Assembly: GCA_910574995.1 (NCBI GenBank)
Contig: CAJTCS010000004.1
Coordinates: 186,001 to 250,000, forward strand
DNA from: Oscillospiraceae bacterium
GTDB taxonomy: Bacteria; Bacillota; Clostridia; Oscillospirales; Acutalibacteraceae
Length of the DNA stretch: 64,000 bases
Direction: 5' to 3'
The translations under genes and the position numbers were made by a program. This document shows positions 50,658-58,552 of this stretch, piece after piece. The first letter of the stretch is position 1; each line of letters starts with the position of its first letter. The notes under the pieces were generated by a model. It did not search any database. It saw only the letters and a list, made by a program, of their open reading frames with translations, and had not been told where the DNA came from.

Positions 50658-52022
50658 ATGGGAAACATAGAGCAAAAAGCGGCCGGCGCCGCCATGGAAG
50701 AGCTTTGCAATGAATACCGCAAGAACAATACCATCTCCAAAGAGGAATATGCCCGGCATCGGGTGAAGCGCGGCCTGCGCAACGAGGACGGCACCGGCGT
50801 GATGGCCGGGCTGACCCATGTGTGCAATGTACACGGATACCTGATCGATGATGGGGACAAGGTGCCGGATAAAGGCCGGCTGACCTACCGGGGCATCAAC
50901 GTAGAGGACATTGTGGCCGGGTGCGAAGCCGAAGGGCGCTTTGGCTTCGAGGAGGTGGCCTGGCTGCTTATCTTCGGGAAGCTGCCCACCAGGAAGCAAT
51001 TCGACCGCATGTGCGGCCTGTTGTATGACAACCGGGAGCTGCCCGAGTATTTCCCCGAGGACATGATCATCAAGGCCCCCTCCCGGAATATCATGAACAA
51101 GCTGGCCCGCTCGGTACTGGCCCTGTACTCGTACGACGACAACCCGGACGACCAGTCTTTAGAAAACAACATGCGGCAAAGCATAGCCTTGATCGCCCGT
51201 ATGCCCTCCATCATGTCCTATGCCTATCAGGTAAAACGCCGCCACTTTGACCGGGAAAGCATGTTTTTCCATCCGTATGAGCCTGGCCACTGTACCGCCG
51301 AGGCCATCCTGAACGCCCTGCGGCCAGACCGGCAGTTTACCCAAGAAGAGGCCCGGCTTTTAGACCTGCTGATGGTGCTGCATGCCGAGCATGGGGGCGG
51401 CAACAATTCCACCTTTACCACCCGGGTGCTCACCTCAGCCGGGACGGACATCTACTCCGCCATCGGCGCGGCGGTGGGCTCGTTGAAGGGCTTCCGCCAC
51501 GGCGGCGCCAACCACCGGGTGCGCATGATGATGGAAGACATCATGGCAAATGTTGCGGACTGGCAGGATGAGGACGAGGTGGGCCTGTACCTGGAAAAGA
51601 TCCTTCGGGGGGAGGCCGCCGATGGCAGCGGGCTGATTTACGGCATGGGCCACGCCATCTATACCTTGTCCGACCCCCGGGCTGTCATCCTGAAGGAAAA
51701 AGCCCGGGGTCTGGCTGTAGAAAAGGGCTTTGGCAAAAAGCTGGCCTTGTATGAGCTGGTGGAGAAGCTCTCCCCTGGCGTGTTCCACAAGGTCACCCAT
51801 AACGAAAAGGCCCTTTGCGCCAACGTGGACTTCTACTCTGGCCTGGTATACGAGATGCTAGGCATCCCGGAAGACCTGTTCACCCCCATGTTCGCTGTGT
51901 CCCGCATTGCGGGCTGGTGTGCCCACCGCATCGAGGAGTTGACGACTGGAGGCCGCATCATGCGCCCAGCCTACCGGGCCCTTCCGGTCAAGCAGCCGTA
52001 TGTACCCCTTGCCAGCCGCTGA
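50658..52022 (+). CDS. gltA: Citrate synthase
   Basis: The 454-residue enzyme condenses oxaloacetate and acetyl-CoA. Catalytic blocks are visible as VLHAEHGGGNNST, GFRHGGANHRV and GMGHAIYTLSDPRA, and late SRIAGWCAHRIEE carries the citrate-binding Arg. It has a longer N-terminus than the type II bacterial enzyme, as in clostridial homologues. It stands alone; no aconitase or isocitrate dehydrogenase is adjacent. It probably supplies 2-oxoglutarate for glutamate. Start ATG at 50658 after GGGAGGATG. Confidence 0.96.
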   Translation: MGNIEQKAAGAAMEELCNEYRKNNTISKEEYARHRVKRGLRNEDGTGVMAGLTHVCNVHGYLIDDGDKVPDKGRLTYRGINVEDIVAGCEAEGRFGFEEVAWLLIFGKLPTRKQFDRMCGLLYDNRELPEYFPEDMIIKAPSRNIMNKLARSVLALYSYDDNPDDQSLENNMRQSIALIARMPSIMSYAYQVKRRHFDRESMFFHPYEPGHCTAEAILNALRPDRQFTQEEARLLDLLMVLHAEHGGGNNSTFTTRVLTSAGTDIYSAIGAAVGSLKGFRHGGANHRVRMMMEDIMANVADWQDEDEVGLYLEKILRGEAADGSGLIYGMGHAIYTLSDPRAVILKEKARGLAVEKGFGKKLALYELVEKLSPGVFHKVTHNEKALCANVDFYSGLVYEMLGIPEDLFTPMFAVSRIAGWCAHRIEELTTGGRIMRPAYRALPVKQPYVPLASR

Positions 52023-52210
52023 CAAGCCTTTCCCTTATAAAGCTATGCGCCGCCCCCTGGGGACATGCCCAGGGCAGGAATTTTTTCGGTAACGCCTGTA
52101 TGGGGCGCGGGTCCAAGGGGCCTTCTTTGGATAAAAATGAAAAATCCCCTTGCCAAACGCGTCCCTTTATGGTATCATAAGTAAGTCTCATACTGGCCAG
52201 CTTTTAGTAA

Positions 52211-52287
52211 GGACCATTAGCGCAGTTGGTTAGAGCAACCGGCTCATAACCGGTCGGTCCGGGGTTCGAGTCCCTGATGGTCCACCA
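52211..52287 (+). tRNA. tRNA with CAU anticodon (Met or Ile2)
   Basis: A full cloverleaf is present. The acceptor GGACCAT pairs with ATGGTCC, the anticodon stem is ACCGG/CCGGT with loop CTCATAA, the T arm has TTCGAGT, and an encoded CCA ends at 52287. The D stem GCGC/GAGC holds one G-A mismatch. The anticodon CAT fits elongator tRNA-Met or lysidine-modified tRNA-Ile2; sequence alone does not decide. Phage remnants begin right after it, so it may have been their attachment site. Confidence 0.96.
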
Positions 52288-52293
52288 AAAGAG

Positions 52294-52415
52294 AGCCAGG
52301 CGAACCCCACACCGACGATCACAATGGTCGGCGGGGTGTTCGTCCTGGCTTGTCCATTGGAGTTTCTGATGGACAAATAAGGAAAAACCGCCGCATGGAT
52401 ATATCCCAGTGGCGG
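52294..52415. other. Hairpins directly after the tRNA
   Basis: An imperfect ~23-bp inverted repeat (52294-52352, AGCCAGG with CCTGGCT ends) is followed by GTCCAT/ATGGAC and then a terminator-like AAAACCGCC/GGCGGTTTT hairpin with a T-rich end (about 52384-52415). No gene is present between the tRNA and about 52516. Confidence 0.5.
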
Positions 52416-52516
52416 TTTTCTATTTTAATTTTATATCTGGATACGATATAATCTAACAAATCCATGAAATATGCCACAGTCTCTGGTAGAATCTACCGCA
52501 AAGGAGACTGGCTTGA

Positions 52517-52774
52517 TGATTAAACGCTGTAAAACAGCGTTCGGTTTTACTGCCTACCCGGCTTGGTGAACTGAGGTGGACGCAGGCGGACCTCGCGCGT
52601 AAGACCGGCATACGCCCTAACACAATCAGTGACCTGTATCACGAGATTGCGGATCGCGTCAGCCTCGAGCAGCTGGACAAGATCTGTGAGGCGCTTAACT
52701 GTGACCTGACGGATCTCCTAGTGCGTATGCCCAATGAACCGGGAGCAGAGGAACCTCCCGGCCGCAGAAAATGA
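52517..52774 (+). pseudogene. XRE/Cro-like helix-turn-helix gene, frameshifted at its 5' end
   Basis: The frame ending at 52774 encodes a clear small XRE repressor (LGELRWTQADLARKTGIRPN, then ISDLYHEIADRVSLEQLDKI and CDLTDLL). This frame has no start codon after an upstream TGA. The only ATG with a ribosome site (AAAGGAG, ATG at 52516) is out of frame and stops after 17 codons. A 7-bp palindrome (AACGCTG-TAAAA-CAGCGTT) sits exactly at the mismatch between the two frames, so a small insertion or slippage is likely. Confidence 0.6.
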
Positions 52775-52799
52775 ATACGCTGGAGGCCTCTCTCCTGAA

Positions 52800-52830
52800 G
52801 CCCTGAGCGGTATACGCTCAGGGCTTTTTC
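52800..52830 (+). terminator. Terminator after the XRE pseudogene
   Basis: GCCCTGAGCG (52800-52809) pairs with 52815-52824, followed by TTTTT. From 52831 to 53057 I see only another long inverted repeat (AGCCGTCC near 52852 with GGACGGCT near 52896) and no intact gene. Confidence 0.88.
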
Positions 52831-53057
52831 TAGGCTATAAAAAATTTGTAAGCCGTCCTTTATTATCCCGCCGGGAGGCAGTTTTGTCAAACCGGCAGGA
52901 CGGCTAGACTTTTGGCCGGGACTTTGTGCGTCTTAGGCGCTTGCTTTCGTGTCCCTGACGTGGTACCATACAGATACAGCGAACTTGGCCAGGGAAGCCA
53001 AAAGCGCGGAACTTGTCGAAAAAACAGGCCCGCAGCCTACTTAGGGGGATGTTCTGC

Positions 53058-53372
53058 ATGAGCGTAAAAGACGGTTATTCCTTTGATGAAGCCTATAGGC
53101 GCTACCTTTCCTGGTTCCAGGAAAAGGCGGTGTCAAGTGCCGTACCGAAAGACCAGGAAGCGGTCCTGGGCTTTCAACTGTGCCACGAGGATGTATTTGA
53201 AAATGATTCGATACTCTTAAACAGGATGTTCTTTGTCGTGCCGCTGCTGCCCTCAGAGAGCAAGAGCGGGCGGCTGGAGCTTTTTACGATTTCCGAGCTG
53301 AACCTGCTGCAGAAGGCTGGAGACGACGTGGAGGACATCATGCCTGTGGAATATACAGTCCAGATATTTTAA
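53058..53372 (+). CDS. Hypothetical prophage-region protein
   Basis: The 104-residue soluble protein (MSVKDGYSFDEAYRRYLSWF at its start) has no family I can name. The ATG at 53058 follows AGGGGG and is preferred to the TTG at 53013. It is balanced in charge, with a central hydrophobic strand MFFVVPLL. It lies between the XRE pseudogene and phage tail debris, and a terminator follows at 53393. Confidence 0.55.
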   Translation: MSVKDGYSFDEAYRRYLSWFQEKAVSSAVPKDQEAVLGFQLCHEDVFENDSILLNRMFFVVPLLPSESKSGRLELFTISELNLLQKAGDDVEDIMPVEYTVQIF

Positions 53373-53392
53373 AATACACAGAAAATCAAAAA

Positions 53393-53440
53393 GGCCCCCA
53401 GCCCTCCCAGCCGAAACATCGGTCGGGAAAGCCGGGGGCT
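53393..53440. terminator. Terminator-like inverted repeat (copy 1 of an inverted pair)
   Basis: The outer arms GCCCCCAGC and GCCGGGGGC pair with one mismatch, with an inner CCGA-rich stem. Its reverse complement closely resembles 55984-56037, so similar terminators bracket the phage debris in opposite directions. Confidence 0.6.
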
Positions 53441-53466
53441 TCTCCTATCCTGCTACGCCGGGGCTG

Positions 53467-53690
53467 TTACGTCCCTTGGGCTTTCCCTTCCGCCTCTTCA
53501 ATGCGTTGCTGTGCCATCTCAAAATAGCCAGGGTCAAGCTCCATGCCAATAAAAGAACAGCCCGTGTTGACACAAGCGACGCCGGTACTGCCGCTGCCCA
53601 TGAACGGGTCCAGAACAGTGCCACCACTTTCGCAGATTGCAAGCAGCTTTTCCAGCAATTCAACTGGCTTTTCAGTTTGGTGATGCTTTA
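53467..53690 (-). pseudogene. C-terminal fragment of a DNA methyltransferase (N4/N6 class)
   Basis: About 70 residues remain, with HHQTEKPVELLEKLLAIC and then VLDPFMGSGSTGVACVNTG and FIGMELDPGYFEMAQQRI. These are the SAM-binding motif I and following blocks of phage-type methylases whose target-recognition and catalytic parts come first. The N-terminal part is absent: at about 53690 the sequence changes to a tape-measure frame. This is a deletion junction, and the product is surely inactive. Confidence 0.8.
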
Positions 53691-54085
53691 GCGCCCCGGA
53701 TGCGCTCATCCAGCTGGGCCTCCTGCTCACGCGGCTTGGCGGTATGTTCGGTGGCTTTGGCCAGCTTTTGCTCCAGGCCCGAGGTGTCCCCGGTGCTCTT
53801 CGCAATCTGCTGCCGGAACAGCTCCTGCTGCCGGGTGCTGGTAGCAAGCCTCTCCTGCAGCGCGTCGTGCTGGCGCTTTAAGTTGGATAATTTTTGGGAA
53901 GTGCCCTCTATCGCCGCAGACTGCTTCTGGTAGGCGGCGATATTCCCCTGCACCCGGTTCAGGGCCTGTATCTCATGGCCCAGCCTGGCAAACTGCGCCT
54001 GGGCCTGGGAGAACGCCCCCTTGAAGCCGGAGTTCTGCTGGGCGTTCAGCTTGAAAAACATCTCATATTGCTTGCCGCCGGGCAC
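53690..54085 (-). pseudogene. N-terminal fragment of a phage tail tape-measure protein
   Basis: The frame starts with GTG at 54085 after AGGAGGTGATGG and encodes a long coiled coil (FKGAFSQAQAQFARLGHEI, then LSNLKRQHDALQERLA and more) typical of a tape-measure N-terminus that begins EMFFKLNAQQNSGFKGAF. A normal tape measure has several hundred to thousands of residues; only about 130 remain before the fusion to methylase sequence. Confidence 0.75.
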
Positions 54086-54091
54086 TCCCCA

Positions 54092-54315
54092 TCACCTCCT
54101 GAAACCGTATTTCCGCCCGCCCTGCGCCGCCCGGGCCGCTTCGTACTGCTGTTTTTCCTTTTCGATCACCCGGTTGTTGATCCGGATCCATTCCCCCAGC
54201 TCCCCCAGGGGCCGGGAGAGCCACTCGAACACGCTGGTGCTTTTGCTGTTCCCGGCCAGGATGAGGCACTGCTCCCGCAGCCAGCCGGGTTTGGGGCTCA
54301 GCCCTGCCGCAGTAA
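54092..54315 (-). CDS. Tail assembly chaperone GT extension (-1 frame)
   Basis: Directly after the stop of the G-like gene, the -1 frame is open for about 75 codons (reading PGWLREQCLILAGNS and WLSRPLGELGEWIRINNR) with no start codon of its own, and it ends just before the tape-measure start. In siphophages and myophages this segment is the T half of the GT chaperone, made by a programmed -1 shift. The slippery site at 54313-54319 supports that reading. Confidence 0.65.
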
Positions 54316-54726
54316 AAAATCGCGCGCTTTCATCAGGATCACCTTGTAATCCCGCAGGGGTAGGGCACGCAAAAAGGGCTCGTCGACAATCCGCTTGCCA
54401 TTGCTGTCCCTGTCCGTACAGGCCATAACAGCCATGCCCACCAGGAATGTACCGGTAAACTCCGGCGTCACCAGCGTGCGGCCCCGGCGTATCATCCGGT
54501 CCTCAATGGCCGCGTAGTCCGCGCCGGTCAGGCCGTCCCAATCGAAAGCCAGGCTTTCCACGGTCTTGTCCTCCCAGGTGAAGGGCTTTTTGAATGTATG
54601 GACATACACCGGCTCTTCTTTCAGGGCCGCGGCTGCGGCTTCCGCCTGCTCCGCCTGCCGGACGTCTTCGTCCAGTTCGGCCTGTCGGGCGTCTTTGTTC
54701 CCCAAATCTATGATATCTTTTGACAT
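54298..54726 (-). CDS. Phage tail assembly chaperone (G-like)
   Basis: The 142-residue protein has a charged N-terminus (DARQAELDEDVRQAEQAEAA) and the tail-assembly pattern YVHTFKKPFTWEDKTVESLAFDWDGLTG in two short runs (HTFKKPFTWEDKTVESLAF), then MRRGRTLVTPEF-like and MAVMACTDR. Gene order tail tube, G, GT, tape measure is the classical phage order. The gene appears intact. The ATG at 54726 follows AAGGAGG. Confidence 0.75.
   Translation of the reverse strand: MSKDIIDLGNKDARQAELDEDVRQAEQAEAAAAALKEEPVYVHTFKKPFTWEDKTVESLAFDWDGLTGADYAAIEDRMIRRGRTLVTPEFTGTFLVGMAVMACTDRDSNGKRIVDEPFLRALPLRDYKVILMKARDFLLRQG
54313..54319 (-). promoter_or_regulatory. Slippery heptamer T TTT TTA for programmed -1 frameshift
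   Basis: In the zero frame GAT TTT TTA CTG the last base of GAT and the next two codons form the canonical heptamer X XXY YYZ, six codons before the G stop. A -1 slip continues into the open frame to 54092. Position and phase are exact. Confidence 0.75.
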
Positions 54727-54786
54727 AGTGTGCCTCCTTATAAAAATGGGCCGGGGCGGTATTCCGTCGCCCCAGCCGTATGTGTT

Positions 54787-55280
54787 TTATTTCCCCAGCG
54801 CCTTGCGGATACCGGCCATGTAATCCACGCCGTCAATCACGCACTTCATGTTGCGCTTGTCGATCTCCCACAGATTGATCCCCTGCCGGTAGGCGGCGTA
54901 ATAATAGACCTCAAACTCGCCAGAAACGTCGGCGGCGGAGAAAGGCGCTACCTGACCGGGGCTCATGGACCGGGGCTGGCAGATCACCACGAACTTGTCC
55001 GCCCAAGTGCCCACCTCGGCCTGCTCCACGTTCCAGTTTTCCTCCGCCACCCGGATGTCCAGCTGATGCTTTTTCGGGGCAATCAGCTTTGTGGCCGCCT
55101 GGGTCATGGTGAGGAATTTCAGGGACATCTTCATGGAATTCACCATACCCATAAAGGGCACATCCATGCTCCCCATCATCCCCGCCCCTGTGATAGAGGC
55201 CGTCATGTACTCGATAGAGGGGAGCGTGACGTTGGCGATCCCCAGCAGGTTCACGCTGTCCTCGTATACCTCAAGGTTAT
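54787..55280 (-). pseudogene. Phage major tail tube protein lacking its first residues
   Basis: About 163 residues from YNLEVYEDSVNLLGIANVTLPS onward match myophage (P2 FII-like) tail tube proteins, through to the end GVDYMAGIRKALGK. The native start is missing: upstream of about 55281 the sequence is PAPS-reductase-like in another frame, and a TGA closes the tube frame a few codons earlier. A GTG at 55254 could give a shortened product of 155 residues. Confidence 0.75.
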
Positions 55281-55735
55281 AATGCCTTTGTCTCCGTTGT
55301 CAAAGTCAAATACCTGTTTGTTTGCCCTGGTACGGCCCGGCAGTTCTGCCACACCCGAGCCTGAGCGGTTCTGGCTTTCCGCGCTGCGCACACCCAGCAC
55401 CACGCACCGGTTTTTCCCGCGCCCCTCCTTCAAAACTTGACAACACCACCTTTGGACTCTGGTAGGTATTAGGCATTTTTGTGGAATCAGCGCCCACATG
55501 GAGGCGGGTTGGCCCTTGTACCGGGGGTGCAGTATTTCACACTTGACGCCCTCCAGCTCCAGCCTGCGGAACACCTTTCACACATGGTACACAGTTTCCG
55601 GTGCGTCTGCGGTAGTCAAGCTGTGTATGACCTCAAAGGGCACCCCGGCCCTTTTACAAAGCTCTAAGCACGCCTCACTGTCCTTGCCGCCAGAGTAGGC
55701 CAGCAGCAGGGGCTTTTCATAGTAAAACTCACTAT
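55281..55735 (-). pseudogene. Phage PAPS-reductase-like gene with internal stop and lost ends
   Basis: The segment encodes the PP-loop LLLAYSGGKDSEACLELC, then EVIHSLTTADAPETVYHV, a TGA stop, and in the same frame KVFRRLELEGVKCEILHP and later CCQVLKEGRGKNRCVVLGVRSAES. The stop replaces the usual Arg codon (CGA to TGA). The N-terminus ends at about 55735 against unrelated sequence, and the C-terminus is joined to the tail tube gene. Phosphoadenosine-type reductases in phages may help DNA phosphorothioation or nucleotide changes; this copy is dead. Confidence 0.75.
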
Positions 55736-55951
55736 GTAGACGCGCTGAAAAAGTCAGGGAAATTCACCAAAGAGAACCAGGAGTGGGCGCTGCAGGTGGC
55801 TAAATCTGAGGCAATGCGCCTGCTGACCCAGGAGGCGAAAGACTTTATTGCAAATGCCTACGGGTCCCTAGAGCAGTATCTTGAGGGCCGAATCGAGGCC
55901 GAGGTGCGCAACCAGAAGATGGGTGTGGGCCCCTTGACGCTGAGCGCATAA
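55736..55951 (+). pseudogene. C-terminal fragment of an LL-H-family phage holin
   Basis: The plus-strand frame YVDALKKSGKFTKENQEWAL, then LTQEAKDFIANAYGSLEQYL and IEAEVRNQK, matches the C-terminal half of LL-H holins. The membrane-spanning N-terminus is missing, because the frame joins PAPS-reductase sequence at about 55736. Only about 71 residues remain. Confidence 0.5.
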
Positions 55952-55983
55952 AAATACTTTCCGATTTTCGGAAAGTATACGAA

Positions 55984-56037
55984 AGCCCCCGGTTTTCCCG
56001 GGCCGATGTTTCGGCGGGGAGGGCCGGGGTTTTTTTT
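55984..56037 (+). terminator. Terminator (copy 2 of an inverted pair)
   Basis: AGCCCCCGG pairs with the late CCGGGGTT region around an inner CCCGCC/GGCGGG-like stem, followed by a T-run of eight. It is about 80% identical to the reverse complement of 53393-53440. Confidence 0.75.
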
Positions 56038-56056
56038 ATTGTGCCTTTGTTGCCAA

Positions 56057-56689
56057 CTAAAATATATGGTAGCGGCTGTCGTTGTAGTGGGCGCTGCGGC
56101 GGTAATCAGCATTCTGACTTTTATACCACACATCGGACAGCGCCGCCATCGTGCTGGGCTTTTCCCGGTTAAGCTGTTCTAAGAAGCGGGGGTCAACCGT
56201 TTTGCAGTAGGTGCCCATCCGATGGTGGTCGAGATTCAGGGCGCTGGCCAGCAGGCCCTCGTGGCTGGCCATCAGGTTCGCCAGGTTCCGCAAGGTAGCA
56301 GCATCATGGCCATTGGCTCCGATATGGATGTGCACTCCGCAGCCGTGGGCCGGGTTGCTGACTGCTCCGGCGTGGCGGAGCTGGCGGGCGATTTCCTGCA
56401 GGTCCTCCAGGTCATCGTAGGTAAGGATGGGGGTGCCGAGTTCAGCTTTTTTTGTATCAGAACTGGCATGGATGCTCACATCCCGAGTGATTTTCCATAC
56501 CCGGCCCTGCTGGTCTTGGCAGCTCCAGGAATCGTAACTGCCGCCGTCATGCCGTACAGTGCGCTCGGTGCCGAAATATTTCGCTACCACCTTAGCGGCC
56601 TGCTGGCGGGTGATCTCCGCCATTTCGATCTCCACGCCGATGGTTTGTTTCTTCATGTCCTCGACCATTTTAGCGAGTTTCGCGTTCAT
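56057..56689 (-). CDS. Amidoligase-like enzyme, C-terminally truncated
   Basis: The 210-residue protein begins with a coiled segment and then has the amidoligase pattern: IGVEIEMAEITRQQAAKVV, WKITRDVSIHASS, and GCGVHIHIGANGHDA with metal/ATP-binding residues of the GCS/ATP-grasp-like fold. Full proteins are near 300 residues. This one stops within HYNDSRYHIF, where family members normally go on with a leucine-rich strand, so the 3' end is lost. The ATG at 56689 follows GGAGG. Confidence 0.75.
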   Translation of the reverse strand: MNAKLAKMVEDMKKQTIGVEIEMAEITRQQAAKVVAKYFGTERTVRHDGGSYDSWSCQDQQGRVWKITRDVSIHASSDTKKAELGTPILTYDDLEDLQEIARQLRHAGAVSNPAHGCGVHIHIGANGHDAATLRNLANLMASHEGLLASALNLDHHRMGTYCKTVDPRFLEQLNREKPSTMAALSDVWYKSQNADYRRSAHYNDSRYHIF

Positions 56690-56855
56690 TTTGTTTACCT
56701 CCGTGGTTTGATTGTGTCTGTATATTACCATGCAAACGCCGTAATTACAAGAGGCTAAGGCGCACAAACTTTCGCCTTGATACCTGGTGCATATGCCGGC
56801 TTGACAAAACCACGCATTTGAGGGATAATAGAGTAAAATGGAGAAGGGGGCTCTC

Positions 56856-57107
56856 ATGATGAGGCGTATGACATACAAAGAGGACATGACCCCGATGGAC
56901 AAGTTCTGCATTGAAAAGGGCATCACCCGGCGGGAGCTGGCGCGGCAGAGCGGGGTGCCGATCCGCACCATAGAGGGCTGGGCTAAGAGGTCGCGCACCA
57001 GCCCAAATGTCTATCAGCTCTACAAGGTAGCGCAGGTGCTGGGATGCCAGATAGAGGACCTGTTGGAATTGGACAGGCTTGAACAGGAGGAAAGCGGCAG
57101 GGAATAA
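56856..57107 (+). CDS. XRE-family helix-turn-helix protein
   Basis: The 83-residue protein is a minimal XRE DNA-binding domain (KFCIEKGITRRELARQSGVP, then IRTIEGWAKRSRTSPNVYQLYKVA) with an acidic tail. The ATG at 56856 follows AAGGGGG; the ATG at 56838 has no site. It faces away from the amidoligase gene across about 165 bp, so it may regulate the divergent pair. Confidence 0.8.
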   Translation: MMRRMTYKEDMTPMDKFCIEKGITRRELARQSGVPIRTIEGWAKRSRTSPNVYQLYKVAQVLGCQIEDLLELDRLEQEESGRE

Positions 57108-57145
57108 GTAAAGGGGAACCGTTTCCGGTTCCCCCTGTGTGTTTT

Positions 57146-57484
57146 TTAGGCTGTCATATAGTCGTACAGCTTGGCCTTAAGGATAACTAGCTGAGCCTCC
57201 GCCGCCTCGGCCCGAGCCTTATACCCGTCACGCTCTTCGGCCAACTGGCCAACCTGCACCGTGCGCTGGGCCAGTTGCTCTCCCAGATCCTGGGCCTGCT
57301 CCACCGGGTTCCCGGAGAAGTCGTTCTCAATGTTCTCCTCGGCAATGTCGAACACGCCGTGGAAAGCGGTGGCGATGTAGCTGTTCGGCCCCAGGTCGGC
57401 CACCATAGCTTTTATCTGCTGAAGGACTTCACGCTCTTGGTCTTTGGTGGCCATAGCGGCCTCCGCTGTGTTTTCGATGCACAT
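57146..57484 (-). CDS. Hypothetical phage/mobile-element protein with coiled coil
   Basis: The 112-residue protein has a helical first half (LQQIKAMVADLGPNSYIATA, then FDIAEENIENDF) and a coiled coil at the end (LAEERDGYKARAEAAEAQL). Similar proteins occur beside amidoligases in phage and plasmid gene sets; function is unknown. The ATG at 57484 follows AAGGAGG. Confidence 0.7.
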   Translation of the reverse strand: MCIENTAEAAMATKDQEREVLQQIKAMVADLGPNSYIATAFHGVFDIAEENIENDFSGNPVEQAQDLGEQLAQRTVQVGQLAEERDGYKARAEAAEAQLVILKAKLYDYMTA

Positions 57485-57914
57485 TTTTGATTTACCTCCT
57501 TGATTTTTCCTTCCTGCTCTGTTAAAATCAAGGTAGCCGGGGGCAGGTTTCCCCGGCCCGCCTTGTTTGAGGCATCGGAGGATAGCGGGGTAACATTGGC
57601 GTGTGTACCGCTATCCTAGTTTTTTCACTCCTTCCCGCCTCGGGATTATATGCAAAAGAAAAAGCACCCGGTTTTTACCGAGTGCTTTTCTAATTGCCTC
57701 ATTCAGTGGGCAACATCATAGCCAACACGAACGCCGGTCCTACAAAGTAGATTGTAGCGGGGTTCGTATGACTCTGGTATGTGAACGCACGACCAAAAAG
57801 ATATTTTTGCTAAATTTGTGGAGGTATCTGAACCATCGGATTTAAGGTTGGGTCATTCGTTTTCCATTTCACAGAGTTTCTTTTAACTTGAATGCTTTTC
57901 CCTCAATTATCAAT
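57485..57914. other. Gene-free stretch with two terminator-like hairpins
   Basis: AGGATAGCGG (57579-57588) pairs with 57607-57616, followed by a plus-strand T-run, and a second hairpin with AAAAGCAC/GTGCTTTT arms lies at 57657-57688. Codon-like pattern is absent, and the base composition drops toward A/T after about 57800, where the next gene differs in origin. Confidence 0.55.
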
Positions 57915-58496
57915 CTATAATCGGGGTTTTAAAAAGTTCACTGATAAACAACTGTTTTTTTCATAAGTTGTTAAATGGCTTGGAGAGGAGAATGACACTG
58001 TAAAATCCGACGAGAAAACTGTTCTCTCTTCAAACTCAATCAGATGATCAGCAATATATTCAACACTAATTTCTAGCTTGTCTGCATAATCTCCGAACAG
58101 GTCTCTTTCGAATCTCTTTAGAGCTTTTTCAGACTCTTCCAGGCTTTCCGCAGCCATATATGCTTTCCAACCACCCATCAAAACGTCATACCCTCGTTTC
58201 TTCAAGTAAATTGTGCCATCAGCTCCAAAGCTGATTATGGGGGGAAGTACCGGATTCATACCACCGGCCAGAGTCATCCATCTCCAGACGGGTCTAAAAT
58301 ATTCCACTGTCCGCTTGAAATCTGGATCGTTGATAATATCCTCATTCCCTCTATCTACCTGTCCGGGCGCTTGAAACTGAGTTTTTTGAGGTGTATTTTT
58401 TCTCCGATTACGGACAACTTCTTCTACAAATTCTTTGATTATGCTTAGAACCCCAAATAGCACATAGCCAATGACCCCGCCAACAATAAGAAGCAC
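57915..58496 (-). CDS. Hypothetical membrane-anchored protein, A/T-rich, 5' end probably lost
   Basis: The 193-residue frame has an N-terminal membrane helix (LLIVGGVIGYVLFGVLSII), a basic stretch, then a soluble domain with FRPVWRWMTLAGGMNPVLPP, ISFGADGTIYLKKRGYDVL and SVEYIADHLIEFEERTVF. I recognise no family. It starts at a GTG without a ribosome site, and the frame is open upstream only to a TGA at about 58508. The conjugative element's end lies within 150 bp, so its insertion may have removed the start. Codon use is A/T-rich compared with the core. Confidence 0.5.
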   Translation of the reverse strand: MLLIVGGVIGYVLFGVLSIIKEFVEEVVRNRRKNTPQKTQFQAPGQVDRGNEDIINDPDFKRTVEYFRPVWRWMTLAGGMNPVLPPIISFGADGTIYLKKRGYDVLMGGWKAYMAAESLEESEKALKRFERDLFGDYADKLEISVEYIADHLIEFEERTVFSSDFTVSFSSPSHLTTYEKNSCLSVNFLKPRL

Positions 58497-58552
58497 AACA
58501 ATTATTCAAAGAAAATCCAAAGGGATTTTTGACTATCTCTTTATAAGTTCTT

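Noticed and set aside
56057-56998. Longer amidoligase start at 56998
   Set aside because: The extra 103 residues overlap the divergent XRE gene and its promoter region, and an AGGAGG-type site precedes the ATG at 56689.
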